From Bradyrhizobium sp. dw_78 (GTDB taxonomy: Bacteria; Pseudomonadota; Alphaproteobacteria; Rhizobiales; Xanthobacteraceae), in NCBI RefSeq assembly GCF_018449525.1, contig NZ_JAAVUS010000001.1, positions 558,001 to 622,000 on the forward strand: DNA of 64,000 nt, in the 5' to 3' direction. Shown here piece after piece: positions 37,107 to 46,704 of the stretch. Made by a program: the position numbers and the translations under genes. The notes under the pieces are model-generated. The model was not told the DNA's origin and searched no databases. It saw only the letters and a list, made by a program, of their open reading frames with translations. Every line of letters begins with the position of its first letter. The first letter of the stretch is position 1.

Positions 37107-39557
37107 ATGGACGTGCCTTTAAATTTCAACAGGCAGGGCGGCTCCCGTTTCAAGCGGGAAACATCCGAAGACTCGTTTGCGATTTCCGAAACCTTTGAGC
37201 AGCTTTCGGGATTTATTCGCCGTCAATTTCCGATATTCGTTTTTATTACTTCCTGCTGCCTCGCCCTTGGTCTGGTCTATCTGCTCACGACGCCTCCGAC
37301 CTTCACGTCGCATGCGATGCTGTTGATCGATTCGAGCAAGCTTCGCGTGCTGCAGCCGCAGGACGCGCCGGTTAGCGACATTCCGATCGATACGGCGCAG
37401 GTCGAAACCCAGGTCGAAATCCTGAAATCCGAGAATATCGGATTGTCGGTCGTGAAAGACCTGAAGCTTACGGAAGACCGCGAATTCATCGGCTCGGGAT
37501 CTGGCCTGCTTGGCTGGATAACCGGCCTTTTTTCCTCACCCAAGGTGCAGTCTGAAACAAAACTGGACCGTGCCGCGCTGGCTGCGTTTCTGGCGAAGCG
37601 TAGCGTCACGCGCGTCGCGCGGACCTATGTTCTCGATATCGGCTTCACGTCGTTCAATCCGGCGCGTGCCGCCGAAATCGCCAACGCCGTCGCGGACGCC
37701 TACATCGTCGATCAGTTGCAGTCCAAATATCAGGCCACGCGGCGGGCGAGCGCCTGGCTGCAGGACCGCATCAAGGAACTCCGCCAACAGGCTTCCGACG
37801 CGGACCGGGCGGTGCTGAACTACAAGGAAAAGAACAACATCGTTTCTGTCGGCGGCACCAACGATAATCCCAAATTGCTGGGCGAGCAGCAGATCGTGGA
37901 GCTGAACACCCAGTTGGGTCAGGCGCGTGCCCAGGCGGAGGAAGCCAAGGCTCGCCTGGAGCGCATCACTGAAGTGATGAAGGCAGATCTGCCGGACGCC
38001 ACCGTAACGGACACCCTTCACAGCGAAGTCATCAACAGGCTGAGAAATCAGTACCTCGATCTGGCCGGAAAAGAGGCCATCTGGTCCGTGAGATATGGTG
38101 TGAACCATCTCGCGACCGTCAATCTGCGCACCCAGATGGACGAGTTGCGCCGCTCCATCAATGACGAACTGGGACGTATCGCGCAGGGTTACAAGAGCGA
38201 TTATGAAATTGCGAAAACGCGCGTCGAAGGCCTCGAACATAATCTCGAAGGCTTGGTCGCCAATTCGCAAGTCATCAATCGTGACCGGTTGGGCCTGCGC
38301 GACCTCGAAAGCACGGCTCAGGTCTACCAGAAGCTTTATGACAGCTTCCTGCAGCGATATATGGAAGCGATCCAGCAGCAGTCGTTTCCGATCACCGAAG
38401 CCCGTGTGATCAGTGCGGCGGCGCCGCCCGACCACAAAAGCGGTCCGAGAACCTTGCCTGCGCTGGCGATCGCCGGCTTCATCGGATTGCTGCTCAGCTT
38501 TGCCGCCGCGGTTTTGCGTGAGGCCATCGACCAAGTATTCCGAACCGCCCGCCAAGTGGAAACCGCGCTTCAGGTCAATTGTCTTGCCGTGCTGCCCCGG
38601 CTGGGCCCCGCGACAGGTTCCACTTGGCTTGGCCGCGGTCCAGCGGCATGGCTTGGCAACGGTCCATCGGCGGTCCCTGAGCCGAACCCGGTTGCGGCAA
38701 GATCGGACCGGGACATGGACAATGCCGGCCTATCCAAGGTTTCCGACCTCATCACCTCGGTGCTGAGCCGGGAGGCGACGAAAGCGGCCAGTATTGCCCC
38801 GCGCGACCTTGCGGGGGGCAGCAAGAAGCTGGATTTCGAGAACAGGCCGTTCCTGCGCCAGGTGGTGGACGAGCCGCTCTCCGGGTTCGCGGAGGCCTTC
38901 CGTTCGATCAAGATCGCCGCAGATATCGACGGATCGAGCCGGAACCACAAGGTGATCGGGATAACCTCCACGGTTCCGGGAGAGGGCAAGTCGACCGTCG
39001 CGGCAAATCTGGCGGAGCTGATCGCGCATTCCGGAAAGCGCGTCATCCTGCTGGACGGAGATTTGAGAAATCCGACCCTGACACGCGCGCTGACGCCGGA
39101 TTCGAAAGCCGGCCTGCTGGAGGTGCTCAATAACCAGATCTCGCTCGGTGACGCGATCTGCACCGACGACGAGACCGGCCTCGGCTTTGTTCCGGCGTTG
39201 GTGAAATCACGCCTTGTCCATACCAACGAGGTTCTGGCGTCGGAAGCGCTCAAGAGCCTGATCGACAGGCTGCGCAGTACCTATGATTACATCATCGTCG
39301 ACCTGCCGCCGCTTGCGCCAGTCGTCGACGTTCGCGCTGCCACCAAGATCGTCGATTCCTATATCTACGTGATCGAGTGGGGACAGACGCGCAAGAACTT
39401 CGTGCAGCAACAGCTGTTGGCGGCTCCGGAGCTCCATCATCTCCTGCTCGGCGTCGTGCTGAACAAGGCCGATATTCGCGTGATGGGACGTTACGAAGAA
39501 TATTACGGCGGCTATTACGACAAAAGATATTACGGCCGCTATGGCTATTCGGGATGA
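37107..39557 (+). CDS. Wzc/ExoP-type polysaccharide co-polymerase with tyrosine autokinase domain
   Basis: 816-aa inner-membrane protein controlling EPS chain length and export. Wzz domain with TM1 at about residues 40-60 (FPIFVFITSCCLALGLVYLL), a long periplasmic coiled-coil region (130-430), and TM2 near 450-470 (LAIAGFIGLLLSFAAAVL). The cytoplasmic BY-kinase follows: Walker A STVPGEGKST (about 620-630), Walker A' ILLDGD (about 646-651), then VDLPPLAPVVDVR. The C-terminal 795-816 is a tyrosine cluster (RYEEYYGGYYDKRYYGRYGY) for trans-autophosphorylation. Fused kinase domain as in proteobacterial Wzc. Confidence 0.93.
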   Translation: MDVPLNFNRQGGSRFKRETSEDSFAISETFEQLSGFIRRQFPIFVFITSCCLALGLVYLLTTPPTFTSHAMLLIDSSKLRVLQPQDAPVSDIPIDTAQVETQVEILKSENIGLSVVKDLKLTEDREFIGSGSGLLGWITGLFSSPKVQSETKLDRAALAAFLAKRSVTRVARTYVLDIGFTSFNPARAAEIANAVADAYIVDQLQSKYQATRRASAWLQDRIKELRQQASDADRAVLNYKEKNNIVSVGGTNDNPKLLGEQQIVELNTQLGQARAQAEEAKARLERITEVMKADLPDATVTDTLHSEVINRLRNQYLDLAGKEAIWSVRYGVNHLATVNLRTQMDELRRSINDELGRIAQGYKSDYEIAKTRVEGLEHNLEGLVANSQVINRDRLGLRDLESTAQVYQKLYDSFLQRYMEAIQQQSFPITEARVISAAAPPDHKSGPRTLPALAIAGFIGLLLSFAAAVLREAIDQVFRTARQVETALQVNCLAVLPRLGPATGSTWLGRGPAAWLGNGPSAVPEPNPVAARSDRDMDNAGLSKVSDLITSVLSREATKAASIAPRDLAGGSKKLDFENRPFLRQVVDEPLSGFAEAFRSIKIAADIDGSSRNHKVIGITSTVPGEGKSTVAANLAELIAHSGKRVILLDGDLRNPTLTRALTPDSKAGLLEVLNNQISLGDAICTDDETGLGFVPALVKSRLVHTNEVLASEALKSLIDRLRSTYDYIIVDLPPLAPVVDVRAATKIVDSYIYVIEWGQTRKNFVQQQLLAAPELHHLLLGVVLNKADIRVMGRYEEYYGGYYDKRYYGRYGYSG

Positions 39558-39563
39558 GATCGA

Positions 39564-40331
39564 ATGGCGGACCTTCCCGGGCGATGGCGGCTTGGACTTA
39601 CGCGTATCCTCACCGCTGCATTCGGCATTTGTTCGATAGCATGGGCGGCCTCTTCAATTCCGGTCTATCGCGCCGAGGCGGCCTTGACGGCGCCCGCGCA
39701 GCGTATTCTGGCGGGAGACAAGTTTAGTCCCGAGCAGCTGGATGCGCTGACGCAACAGATCGATTCGACGCCCGCCGGCTCGCTTCGGCCGTCATCCTTG
39801 GTCAACGTCGCCACGATCCGCCTGCGGCTCGCGGAGATAGGATTGCAGTCCGGAAACGCCCAGCTTTCAAGCCAAGGCTTCGACAAGCTTGAGACGGCGC
39901 TGGGTGCCGCGCTCGACGGAAGCCCGACGAATCCGTTTCTCTGGTTGACGGATTACTGGCTTCGAAGCGCCCGCGCCGGCAATCCGGGCGTCGGCCTGAA
40001 GTCGCTCGGCATGTCCTATGCGCTGGGACCGAACGAGGGATGGATCGCGGTCAGACGAAGTCCCCTTGCGCTGAGGGCCTTCCCGTCATTGCCGGACGGG
40101 CTTGCGGACCAGGTCGTTGTGGAATTTGCCGGGATGGTGCGTTCCGGCTTTTATTCGGAAGCGGCGGATATTCTTGTGGGCGCTGGATGGCCGGTTCACG
40201 AAAAGCTGCTGGCCGGACTTGTCCAGGTCGATGAAGGCAATCGGCGCCGTTTTGCGAAGGTGCTGGAGTGGAAGGATCTGGACGGCATCGCGGTTCCTGG
40301 CGTCGAGACTCGGCCTTCCAGGCCATTTTGA
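39564..40331 (+). CDS. Uncharacterised exported/membrane protein of the EPS operon, paralogue of the gene at 28164
   Basis: 255 aa beginning six bases after the Wzc stop, so probably co-expressed. An N-terminal hydrophobic segment (about residues 14-30) acts as signal or anchor, and a helical region follows that may be TPR-like (LRLAEIGLQSGNAQLSSQGF, LWLTDYWLRSARAGNP, SLGMSYALGPNEGWIAVRR). The middle is similar to the protein at 28164-28829. The tight link with the tyrosine kinase gene points to a partner in the export complex. No catalytic motif seen. Confidence 0.65.
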   Translation: MADLPGRWRLGLTRILTAAFGICSIAWAASSIPVYRAEAALTAPAQRILAGDKFSPEQLDALTQQIDSTPAGSLRPSSLVNVATIRLRLAEIGLQSGNAQLSSQGFDKLETALGAALDGSPTNPFLWLTDYWLRSARAGNPGVGLKSLGMSYALGPNEGWIAVRRSPLALRAFPSLPDGLADQVVVEFAGMVRSGFYSEAADILVGAGWPVHEKLLAGLVQVDEGNRRRFAKVLEWKDLDGIAVPGVETRPSRPF

Positions 40332-40504
40332 TCGTTCCCTATGCGGGATTTACCGCAAGGTGCGGCAGCATCGCTTCGTGAGTGGGCACCGATTTTCCGA
40401 AAGATCATGCCCTAAACGGCAGGAAGTTAACCCTTTAGCCGGTGAAGATCATGAGCCGGTAGAGATCATGGCGTCCGTCACGTATAGTTTTTAGCACAAG
40501 GCCT

Positions 40505-41329
40505 GTGCTGTCTGTGATTGCAGGCCAGGGTGCTCCGTCACCGGCTCCGCGAAGGAAAATAGCAATCAACCGCATTCTGAAATATTGGACGGCTGCATCA
40601 AAGCCCGCCTTCTGGCCGGCGCTTGCGCGTGGGGTGATGCCTGCGGTCGAGCATATCGGTGCGCTGAGATCGCTTGATCCGCGTACCGTCGTCGACGTCG
40701 GCGCAAACAAGGGGCAATTTTCGCTGGTCGCGCAATACCTGTTTCCGAACGCGCAGATCCACGCTTTCGAACCGCTGGAAGGCGAGCGCCGGATTTACCA
40801 ATCGGTGATCTCCGGACCGGTGCAGGTTCACTCCGTCGCGCTTGGCGCGAACAAGGGCAATGCGGACTTCTTTGTTGCTTCCAGAGCGGATTCGTCCTCT
40901 CTTCTCGCGCCCGGGAAAGGGCAGCAGTCCGCTTACGGGGTCGGCCTGTCGTCGACCACGACGGTGTGCGTCGATCGGCTTGAGAATGTCATCGGTGCGC
41001 GGGACCTCATCGCCCCCGTGCTTCTGAAACTGGACGTTCAGGGCGCCGAACTTCAGGTCTTGCAGGGCGCCGAGAAGCTTCTGCCGCAGGTCGATGCGGT
41101 CTATTGCGAGGTGTCTTTTGTCGAGCTCTACGAACGGCAGCCGATGGCGAGCTCGATCGTGTCGTTTCTCGATTCACATGGCTTCGTGCTCAGCGGCGTT
41201 TTCAATCTTTCCGTGACCAAGCAGTTCGGTCCCACGCAGGCGGACTTCCTGTTCTCACGGGCGCGAGGGGAGAGCGCCAAAACTCTTCCGGAATCCCTTC
41301 CAGAGTTTCTTCCAGAGACCGTCAAATGA
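40505..41329 (+). CDS. FkbM-family SAM-dependent methyltransferase
   Basis: 274 aa. SAM-binding motif I is VVDVGANKGQFSLVA (about 61-75), followed by AFEPLEGE, VALGANKGNADFF and LLKLDVQGAELQVLQGAEKLL, all typical of FkbM O-methyltransferases. It probably adds an O-methyl group to an EPS sugar. The start is GTG 40505; there is no ATG before residue 45, so the exact start is uncertain. It ends in an ATGA overlap with the GT4 gene. The 170-bp gap before it holds only a short CACCGATTTTCCGAAAGATC-type stretch that I recall as a rhizobial intergenic motif. Confidence 0.85.
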   Translation: MLSVIAGQGAPSPAPRRKIAINRILKYWTAASKPAFWPALARGVMPAVEHIGALRSLDPRTVVDVGANKGQFSLVAQYLFPNAQIHAFEPLEGERRIYQSVISGPVQVHSVALGANKGNADFFVASRADSSSLLAPGKGQQSAYGVGLSSTTTVCVDRLENVIGARDLIAPVLLKLDVQGAELQVLQGAEKLLPQVDAVYCEVSFVELYERQPMASSIVSFLDSHGFVLSGVFNLSVTKQFGPTQADFLFSRARGESAKTLPESLPEFLPETVK

Positions 41330-42447
41330 ATGCGCGTCCGCTGGTCTTCATGTGGGAAAACTTCGGACCCATGCATATCGATCGCTGCGTGGCGGTTGCA
41401 AAGCGCTTCGGAGCGACAAGGAAAGTCATTGGCCTCGAGCTCGGCGGTCGGAGCGATACCTATGACTGGGAGCAGACAAGCGTGCCGGGTTTCGTCAAGC
41501 ATACGCTTTTCCCCGGTAGCACCGTGGCCGACGTTTCCGGCGTGAAGCTGTTCTGGGCGCTGCTGCGGGCGAGTATCGCGATCGGACCCGCCGATTTCTT
41601 TTTCTGCCGTTACGAGAAGCTCGGCACGTTTGTCACCTCGGTCGTGCTCCGGCTGCTGGGCCGAAGCGTCTTCACGATGAACGATTCAAAGTTCGACGAC
41701 AAGCCGCGCGGTGTGTGGAGGGAACTGCTTAAATCCCTCTACTTCCTGCCCTATGGCGGCGCCCTGGTCGCCGGACGCAGGGCGGGCGCATATCTTGAAT
41801 TTCTTGGTTTCCCGAGCAGGAAGATCGCCTTCGGCTATGATGCGATTTCGGTGGAGCGGATCAGGGAACAGGCCGGTCCGCGCGCCGCTCCGGAACCGGA
41901 CGACTTTCCATCCAGGCATTTCTCCGTCGTCGCGCGCATGGTGCCGAAAAAAAATCTGTTCGCCGTGCTGGAGGCCTTCACGCATTATACCCGCCTGACA
42001 TCGGCGCCGCGGGCGCTGCATTTCTGCGGCACCGGTCCGCTCGAGCCGGACCTCAAGCGTCGCGTGGAAGAGCTTGGGCTGGCCGATCTGGTCGTTTTCC
42101 ACGGATCGGTCGATTCATCCACGGTCAGCCGGATCTTGAGCCGGACGCTGGCGCTGCTTCTGCTCAGCACCGAGGAGCAGTTTGGCCTCGTCATTCCGGA
42201 AGCCCTTTGCATGGGCGTTCCCGTGATCGCCTCGAACAATTGCGGCGCCTGCGACGAATTGGTGCGATCCGGCGTCAACGGCTTTGTGGTCGAGCCGGAT
42301 AATCCACGCGGAACCGCCTATTTCATGAACCTCCTTGGCTCCGACCTCCGCCTGTGGAACGAGATGGCGGTGGCGGCAGCGGGGCAGGCTAGCCTTGCGG
42401 ACGCAGCCAGATTCGCCGAGGCGTGTGAAACCTTGACCGCGCGCTGA
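41326..42447 (+). CDS. Glycosyltransferase family 4 (GT-B)
   Basis: 373 aa from ATG 41326, which overlaps the FkbM stop (ATGA); the frame is open further upstream inside FkbM, which I discount. C-terminal donor-binding region: ARMVPKKNLFAVLEAF, LHFCGTGPLEPDLK, and the E-x7-E motif in EEQFGLVIPEALCMGVPVIAS. It transfers a sugar from a nucleotide donor to the lipid-linked EPS repeat unit at the cytoplasmic face. Donor and linkage unknown. Confidence 0.88.
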   Translation: MNARPLVFMWENFGPMHIDRCVAVAKRFGATRKVIGLELGGRSDTYDWEQTSVPGFVKHTLFPGSTVADVSGVKLFWALLRASIAIGPADFFFCRYEKLGTFVTSVVLRLLGRSVFTMNDSKFDDKPRGVWRELLKSLYFLPYGGALVAGRRAGAYLEFLGFPSRKIAFGYDAISVERIREQAGPRAAPEPDDFPSRHFSVVARMVPKKNLFAVLEAFTHYTRLTSAPRALHFCGTGPLEPDLKRRVEELGLADLVVFHGSVDSSTVSRILSRTLALLLLSTEEQFGLVIPEALCMGVPVIASNNCGACDELVRSGVNGFVVEPDNPRGTAYFMNLLGSDLRLWNEMAVAAAGQASLADAARFAEACETLTAR

Positions 42448-42475
42448 CCAGCCCGATAGCCGAAAGAACCAAACC

Positions 42476-43564
42476 TTGCGCAACATCGTCGCAATCCTCG
42501 CCCTCCCGCCCCCGACACACGGGCAGGCTGTGGTGAACCAGGCGATGGTCGACGCGCTTGCGGCGGCGGGAGCGTCGCTCAGGGTGGTCAACACGTCGCC
42601 AGGAGCCCTGCGGAAGGGCCTGAGCTATCATGCCCGGCGGATGAGCCTTCACCTGCTGAAGGCAGTACCGGCCCTGCTGGGCGCCAGGGGCGGGCTGGTC
42701 TACAGCGTCGTCGAGCCGGGGGCCGGAATGGCCTATAATTTCCTGATCCTTCTGCTTGCGAGGCTAAGGGGGCTCAGGATTGTGCTGCATCACCATTCGG
42801 CTCTGTACACCAGAACCTTCGATCCCCGGTTCGATTGGCTTTCCCGGATCGCCGGCAGGGACGCGCTGCACGTCGCGCTGGATGAGTTCATGGCGAGGGA
42901 CCTGAAGGCGAACTATCCTTCTCTCGCCCATATCACGGTTGCCCTCAACGCCTCCTATGTCGATGATCCCGCGCGCGAGGAGCGCAGCGAGCGCCCGTTG
43001 ACCTGCGGCTTCATGAGCAATCTGAGCCGCGAAAAGGGACTTGATACTTTCCTCGACTGTCTGCGGTCCGCCCGGAAGGCGGGTCTTGATCTGCGGGCGA
43101 TACTGGCTGGTCCTGCCGCATCCCGCGAAGCGGAAAAAATGGTCGCAGACGCACAAGCCGAATTTGGCGACGGCTTGACCGTGCTGGGCCCGGTGTCCGG
43201 TACGAGCAAGCAGGAGTTCTTCAGGTCGATCGATGTCTTTCTGTTTCCCAGCCGCTATCGGGTCGAGGGACAGCCGCTCGTGATCCTCGAAGCCATGAGT
43301 TATGGCGTGCCGGTCGTCGCGTCCCGGCAGGGTTATTGCGCCGAGCTGGTCGGAGACGCGGGCGCGTCGGCGCCGATCAGCGAGTTCGAGACCGTGGCTT
43401 CTGAGTTCCTGATCCGCTGCTATAACGACACCAAATATCGGCAGGCGATCGGAGCCGCAGCGCGCGCGAGATTTGAGATGCTGAAACGGGAGGCCGATAT
43501 CCAAAAGAGCGATCTGGTCAGTGAGATCTGTTCATCCGGCGAGCATCAGCTCGCCAATGCCTGA
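42476..43564 (+). CDS. Glycosyltransferase (GT4-like, GT-B fold)
   Basis: 362 aa from TTG 42476 with GAAAGAA upstream. N-terminal acceptor domain begins NIVAILALPPPTHGQAVVNQ; the donor domain shows GFMSNLSREKGLDTFLD, AILAGPAASREAEK, and VFLFPSRYRVEGQPLVILEA (E-x7-E region), then GVPVVASRQGYCAELVG. It is a second sugar transferase of the EPS repeat unit, 28 bp behind the previous one in the same operon. Confidence 0.87.
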   Translation: MRNIVAILALPPPTHGQAVVNQAMVDALAAAGASLRVVNTSPGALRKGLSYHARRMSLHLLKAVPALLGARGGLVYSVVEPGAGMAYNFLILLLARLRGLRIVLHHHSALYTRTFDPRFDWLSRIAGRDALHVALDEFMARDLKANYPSLAHITVALNASYVDDPAREERSERPLTCGFMSNLSREKGLDTFLDCLRSARKAGLDLRAILAGPAASREAEKMVADAQAEFGDGLTVLGPVSGTSKQEFFRSIDVFLFPSRYRVEGQPLVILEAMSYGVPVVASRQGYCAELVGDAGASAPISEFETVASEFLIRCYNDTKYRQAIGAAARARFEMLKREADIQKSDLVSEICSSGEHQLANA

Positions 43565-43585
43565 CCGCAAGCGATCGGTGTTGCA

Positions 43586-45121
43586 ATGATCTGCCGGATA
43601 TCCATGGCAACGACTTCCGCTCCCGGGCCCGTGAGGCTCCTGCGCGTGGCGGGGAAGATGACCCGGATTTCGATATGGTCCGCTGCCGTCTCTGCCGGCG
43701 TTCTTGGCGTCGTTTCGGCCATTACAGCGGCGCGGGCGGATGCTCCGACGTCATCGTTCCATGTTTCGCTATCGGGAGACGACACTAATCCGGGGTCGGA
43801 GGCTGCCCCTTTCAAAACGCTTGAGCGCGCCCGCGACGCCATGCGCGCAAGCAACATCAAGACCACCAGCGTCGGTCCCGGAACCTACAAGCGCACATTC
43901 GCACTTGTTCTCACTAGGTCGGACGATGGGGAGACCTGGCTGGGTAACCGCACCGCCGAGATCGACGGCGGCGGCAAGGCGACCGATATTTTCCTGGTCA
44001 TGGGCGGCTCCGGCATCACCATCGACGGGTTCCGGCTGAAAAACATTCTCTATCGGGGCGTAGGAATTCACGGCGGTGCGGCGTTTTCCGACGACCCTGT
44101 TTTCAACGTCGCGACGGATCCTGCGGTCGGCAATATCGTGCAGAACACCGAGGTATCCGATATCTCCGCGCCATCGGGGGCGGCGGGAGACTATTCATAT
44201 TGGAACAGCGGCGGCGTGGTCGCCGAAGGGGTCGTTCCCAACACGATGATCGCCCGCAATTATTTCCACGACACCAACAGCATGGGTGCGCGTATCGGGG
44301 CGGAGCGGCCCGGTGACGATATTTCCGGATCGAGCCTTGACGGCAATGTCGTGGTAAACTCGATGCAGGTCGTCAGCGATGGCGGAGCGATCTATGTGCA
44401 GGACGAGATCCTGAATTCGGTCAACATCTCCATTACGCATAATTACATCTACAATTTCCAGGGCCCCTCCAACAATCAGGGGCGCGGCATCTATCTGGAT
44501 CAATCGGCTTCGAATGTGACGGTGACGGACAACATCATACGTGCCGGACCGTGGGGAGCCGAGGGTGCTGCCGCGGTCATCCTGAGCGGCGGCAGCAACA
44601 ACACGGTGAAGAACAACATCATCGATCTCGGCTGTAATGCCCGGACCATTACCGCGGTTTTCCTGATGCTTCCGCGCGGCGGCGCCAACACGCCAATGGC
44701 CGGCAATAGTTTTGAGCGTAACCTCGTGCTTTCGAATTTTTCCGGTGCGCAAAATACCTTCTTCTTTAACCAGGAGGGGTATTCCTATTATTGTGGCGGC
44801 AAGATTCCGCCGCCGAAGGTCGCGCACAATATCTATTTCAATGCCGCCGGCGGGGAGGAGGGCGACAATGGCAATTGCCTGAGCGATGCCGCGCCCGTTC
44901 ATGTCAATCCGCGGGTTTCGGCCGTTCAATATCAAATCGCAGATGGAAGCAGCTTGCTGAATGCGCCGGTCAATTTTCGCCCGATACATGCCGGATGGGG
45001 ACCCGACAGCGTTCTGCCCGAGGCAGTTCCGGGCGCCTGCCAGGCGGGCGCGGCCGGCGACAGGCCGTGGTCGCCGCGCGTGCTGCGGCGCTGGGTGCGG
45101 AGGCTGACGCCGTGGCGATAA
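43586..45121 (+). CDS. Right-handed parallel beta-helix protein (pectate-lyase-like fold), exported
   Basis: 511 aa from ATG 43586; ATG 43604 and ATG 43658 are alternatives, and the last gives the cleanest signal peptide (ISIWSAAVSAGVLGVVSAI ... ARA). The N-terminus of the mature part, FHVSLSGDDTNPGSEAAPFK, is the usual opening of beta-helix polysaccharide enzymes. Many short coil repeats follow (NTMIARNYFHDTNSMGARIG, NVTVTDNIIRAG, NNTVKNNIIDLG). It probably binds, trims or modifies the EPS in the periplasm or outside. The lyase or hydrolase residues cannot be assigned by eye. Its last bases overlap the next gene's GTG start. Confidence 0.82.
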   Translation: MICRISMATTSAPGPVRLLRVAGKMTRISIWSAAVSAGVLGVVSAITAARADAPTSSFHVSLSGDDTNPGSEAAPFKTLERARDAMRASNIKTTSVGPGTYKRTFALVLTRSDDGETWLGNRTAEIDGGGKATDIFLVMGGSGITIDGFRLKNILYRGVGIHGGAAFSDDPVFNVATDPAVGNIVQNTEVSDISAPSGAAGDYSYWNSGGVVAEGVVPNTMIARNYFHDTNSMGARIGAERPGDDISGSSLDGNVVVNSMQVVSDGGAIYVQDEILNSVNISITHNYIYNFQGPSNNQGRGIYLDQSASNVTVTDNIIRAGPWGAEGAAAVILSGGSNNTVKNNIIDLGCNARTITAVFLMLPRGGANTPMAGNSFERNLVLSNFSGAQNTFFFNQEGYSYYCGGKIPPPKVAHNIYFNAAGGEEGDNGNCLSDAAPVHVNPRVSAVQYQIADGSSLLNAPVNFRPIHAGWGPDSVLPEAVPGACQAGAAGDRPWSPRVLRRWVRRLTPWR

Positions 45122-46500
45122 AATACACGACGATCGCGCTGCTGAGCGCGTTGGCGGGCATCCTAGCCTATTTCGCTTCGAGCTCCTATGGCGACTACAA
45201 TGCGCTGCCGAGAGTTATGCTCGCCGTTTCCTTCGCAATATTCTTCGCGATTTTCCTGATCAGCATCCTGCTCGGGGAATTGAGCATCCTGCTCTTCATC
45301 TTTGCGCTGTATCACCTTTTCTTTTTCCTGTTGCCGGGCATGATCCACATGGCCCGGAATATCTTCCCGTTCTACGAGGTGTCGTTCGAATACAGCACGA
45401 CATTGCCGGTTTCCGGCCTGGTCCTGCTTTATTCAGTTTCCACATTCCTCGGGATCTGCATCGGCCTGTCGAAACGACAAGCTGCTGCTGCGCCCGACCA
45501 AATTCCCGCGCGCAAGATCCGCAACAAGGACTTGTTCCTCGGAGCGATGTTGCTGCTGGCGATATCGATCCCGTGCATCGCCGTCTCGGGTATCCATGTC
45601 TCGCGACTGGCGGATTCTTCCTATGATGACAGCCCTCTCGGGCTCATTCTTTCGTCGTTGCCAAGCTCAGCCATGTTCCTATGCGCGATCTCGACATTCT
45701 ACCTGATGCGGCGCAATTCGTTTCCCAGCATCTTCCTGTTCGCGATCACCGCAACGATTGCCCTGCTGGTCAACTTCCCGCTGTCGCTAACCAGATTTGT
45801 CATGTTCCAGCGCATCATCGCCCTGACATATATGATCGTCGATCTTTCACGTGTCAGGCTGAAGGTCTGCCTTGCCGTTGTTGCCGTCGTCTCGATCTTC
45901 ACGGTCTTTCCCACGATCGATTACTTCGCCCGGGGCGATACCAGCGCAAGTCTCGATATCAATCCGCTGAAATACATCGCGGAAAGCGGCGACCTCGACG
46001 GGCTTCAATCGACGTTGAATGTCTACGAGATGGTTCAGTCGAAAGGTCTTTCCTGGGGTTGGCAATTTCTGGGAGCGTTGCTCTCCTATGTTCCGCGAGA
46101 TATCTGGCCGCAGAAGGCCTATCCGACCGGTGTGTCGGCAGCCGAGTTTGCCGGCTACTCTTTCACTAACCTGTCCGCGCCGCTGATATCCGAGATCTAT
46201 GTTGATTTCGGCGCCGTCGGACTGGCGCTCATCCCGGTTTTGGTCGGATGGTTTATCATCTCGCTCGATCGCCGTGCCGCGTCGATGGGCCGAGAGCAGG
46301 GCCATATCCTCGAGAAGTTTTTCTATGGTGGCTTGATAGGCTATGAGACCATCATCCTGAGAGGTTCGCTGATCGCGATTATCTCGCATATCTACCTGTA
46401 TGGCGGCCTGATCGGGATGCTTTCGTTCGTCTGCCGGCCGCGTCGCCGCCGGATCGAGCCATTGCCGCAGCGATCCATCAAGGAACATGCGCTGACCTGA
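45112..46500 (+). CDS. Polytopic membrane protein, probable Wzy-like oligosaccharide polymerase
   Basis: 462 aa from GTG 45112, which has CGGAGG eight bases upstream and overlaps the previous stop; a longer frame upstream lies within the beta-helix gene and is rejected. About 12 transmembrane helices, with a central loop (FARGDTSASLDINPLKYIAE ... YVPRDIWPQKAYPTG) resembling EpsG/O-antigen polymerase-type proteins (the PRxxWPxK motif near the catalytic loop is common). It would join repeat units in the periplasm. It is a different family from the two Wzy_C proteins nearby. Confidence 0.75.
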   Translation: MAIKYTTIALLSALAGILAYFASSSYGDYNALPRVMLAVSFAIFFAIFLISILLGELSILLFIFALYHLFFFLLPGMIHMARNIFPFYEVSFEYSTTLPVSGLVLLYSVSTFLGICIGLSKRQAAAAPDQIPARKIRNKDLFLGAMLLLAISIPCIAVSGIHVSRLADSSYDDSPLGLILSSLPSSAMFLCAISTFYLMRRNSFPSIFLFAITATIALLVNFPLSLTRFVMFQRIIALTYMIVDLSRVRLKVCLAVVAVVSIFTVFPTIDYFARGDTSASLDINPLKYIAESGDLDGLQSTLNVYEMVQSKGLSWGWQFLGALLSYVPRDIWPQKAYPTGVSAAEFAGYSFTNLSAPLISEIYVDFGAVGLALIPVLVGWFIISLDRRAASMGREQGHILEKFFYGGLIGYETIILRGSLIAIISHIYLYGGLIGMLSFVCRPRRRRIEPLPQRSIKEHALT

Positions 46501-46704
46501 TGCGCGCTGCTGCGGTAATTGCGCGCCGCTATCGGGCAAGGCGATCGTCGTGATCCAATTATCCCGCGTTTGATATTAAGGCTGCCGGGAATTCGCATTG
46601 GATATTTTCGGCAGGGAAAGCTAGCTTGGGCGTGGTTAATCTATCGGGCCTGCTGCGTTGGCTGAATTGCGAAAAATCCCTTATTATCAGGTGAAAATCA
46701 TCAG

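Noticed and set aside
41104..41325. Upstream extension of the GT4 gene inside FkbM
   Set aside because: ATG 41326 overlaps the FkbM stop as ATGA and starts the natural GT-B N-terminus.
44791..45111. Upstream extension of the polymerase gene inside the beta-helix gene
   Set aside because: GTG 45112 has a strong CGGAGG site and starts directly at the first transmembrane helix; the extension has shadow composition.
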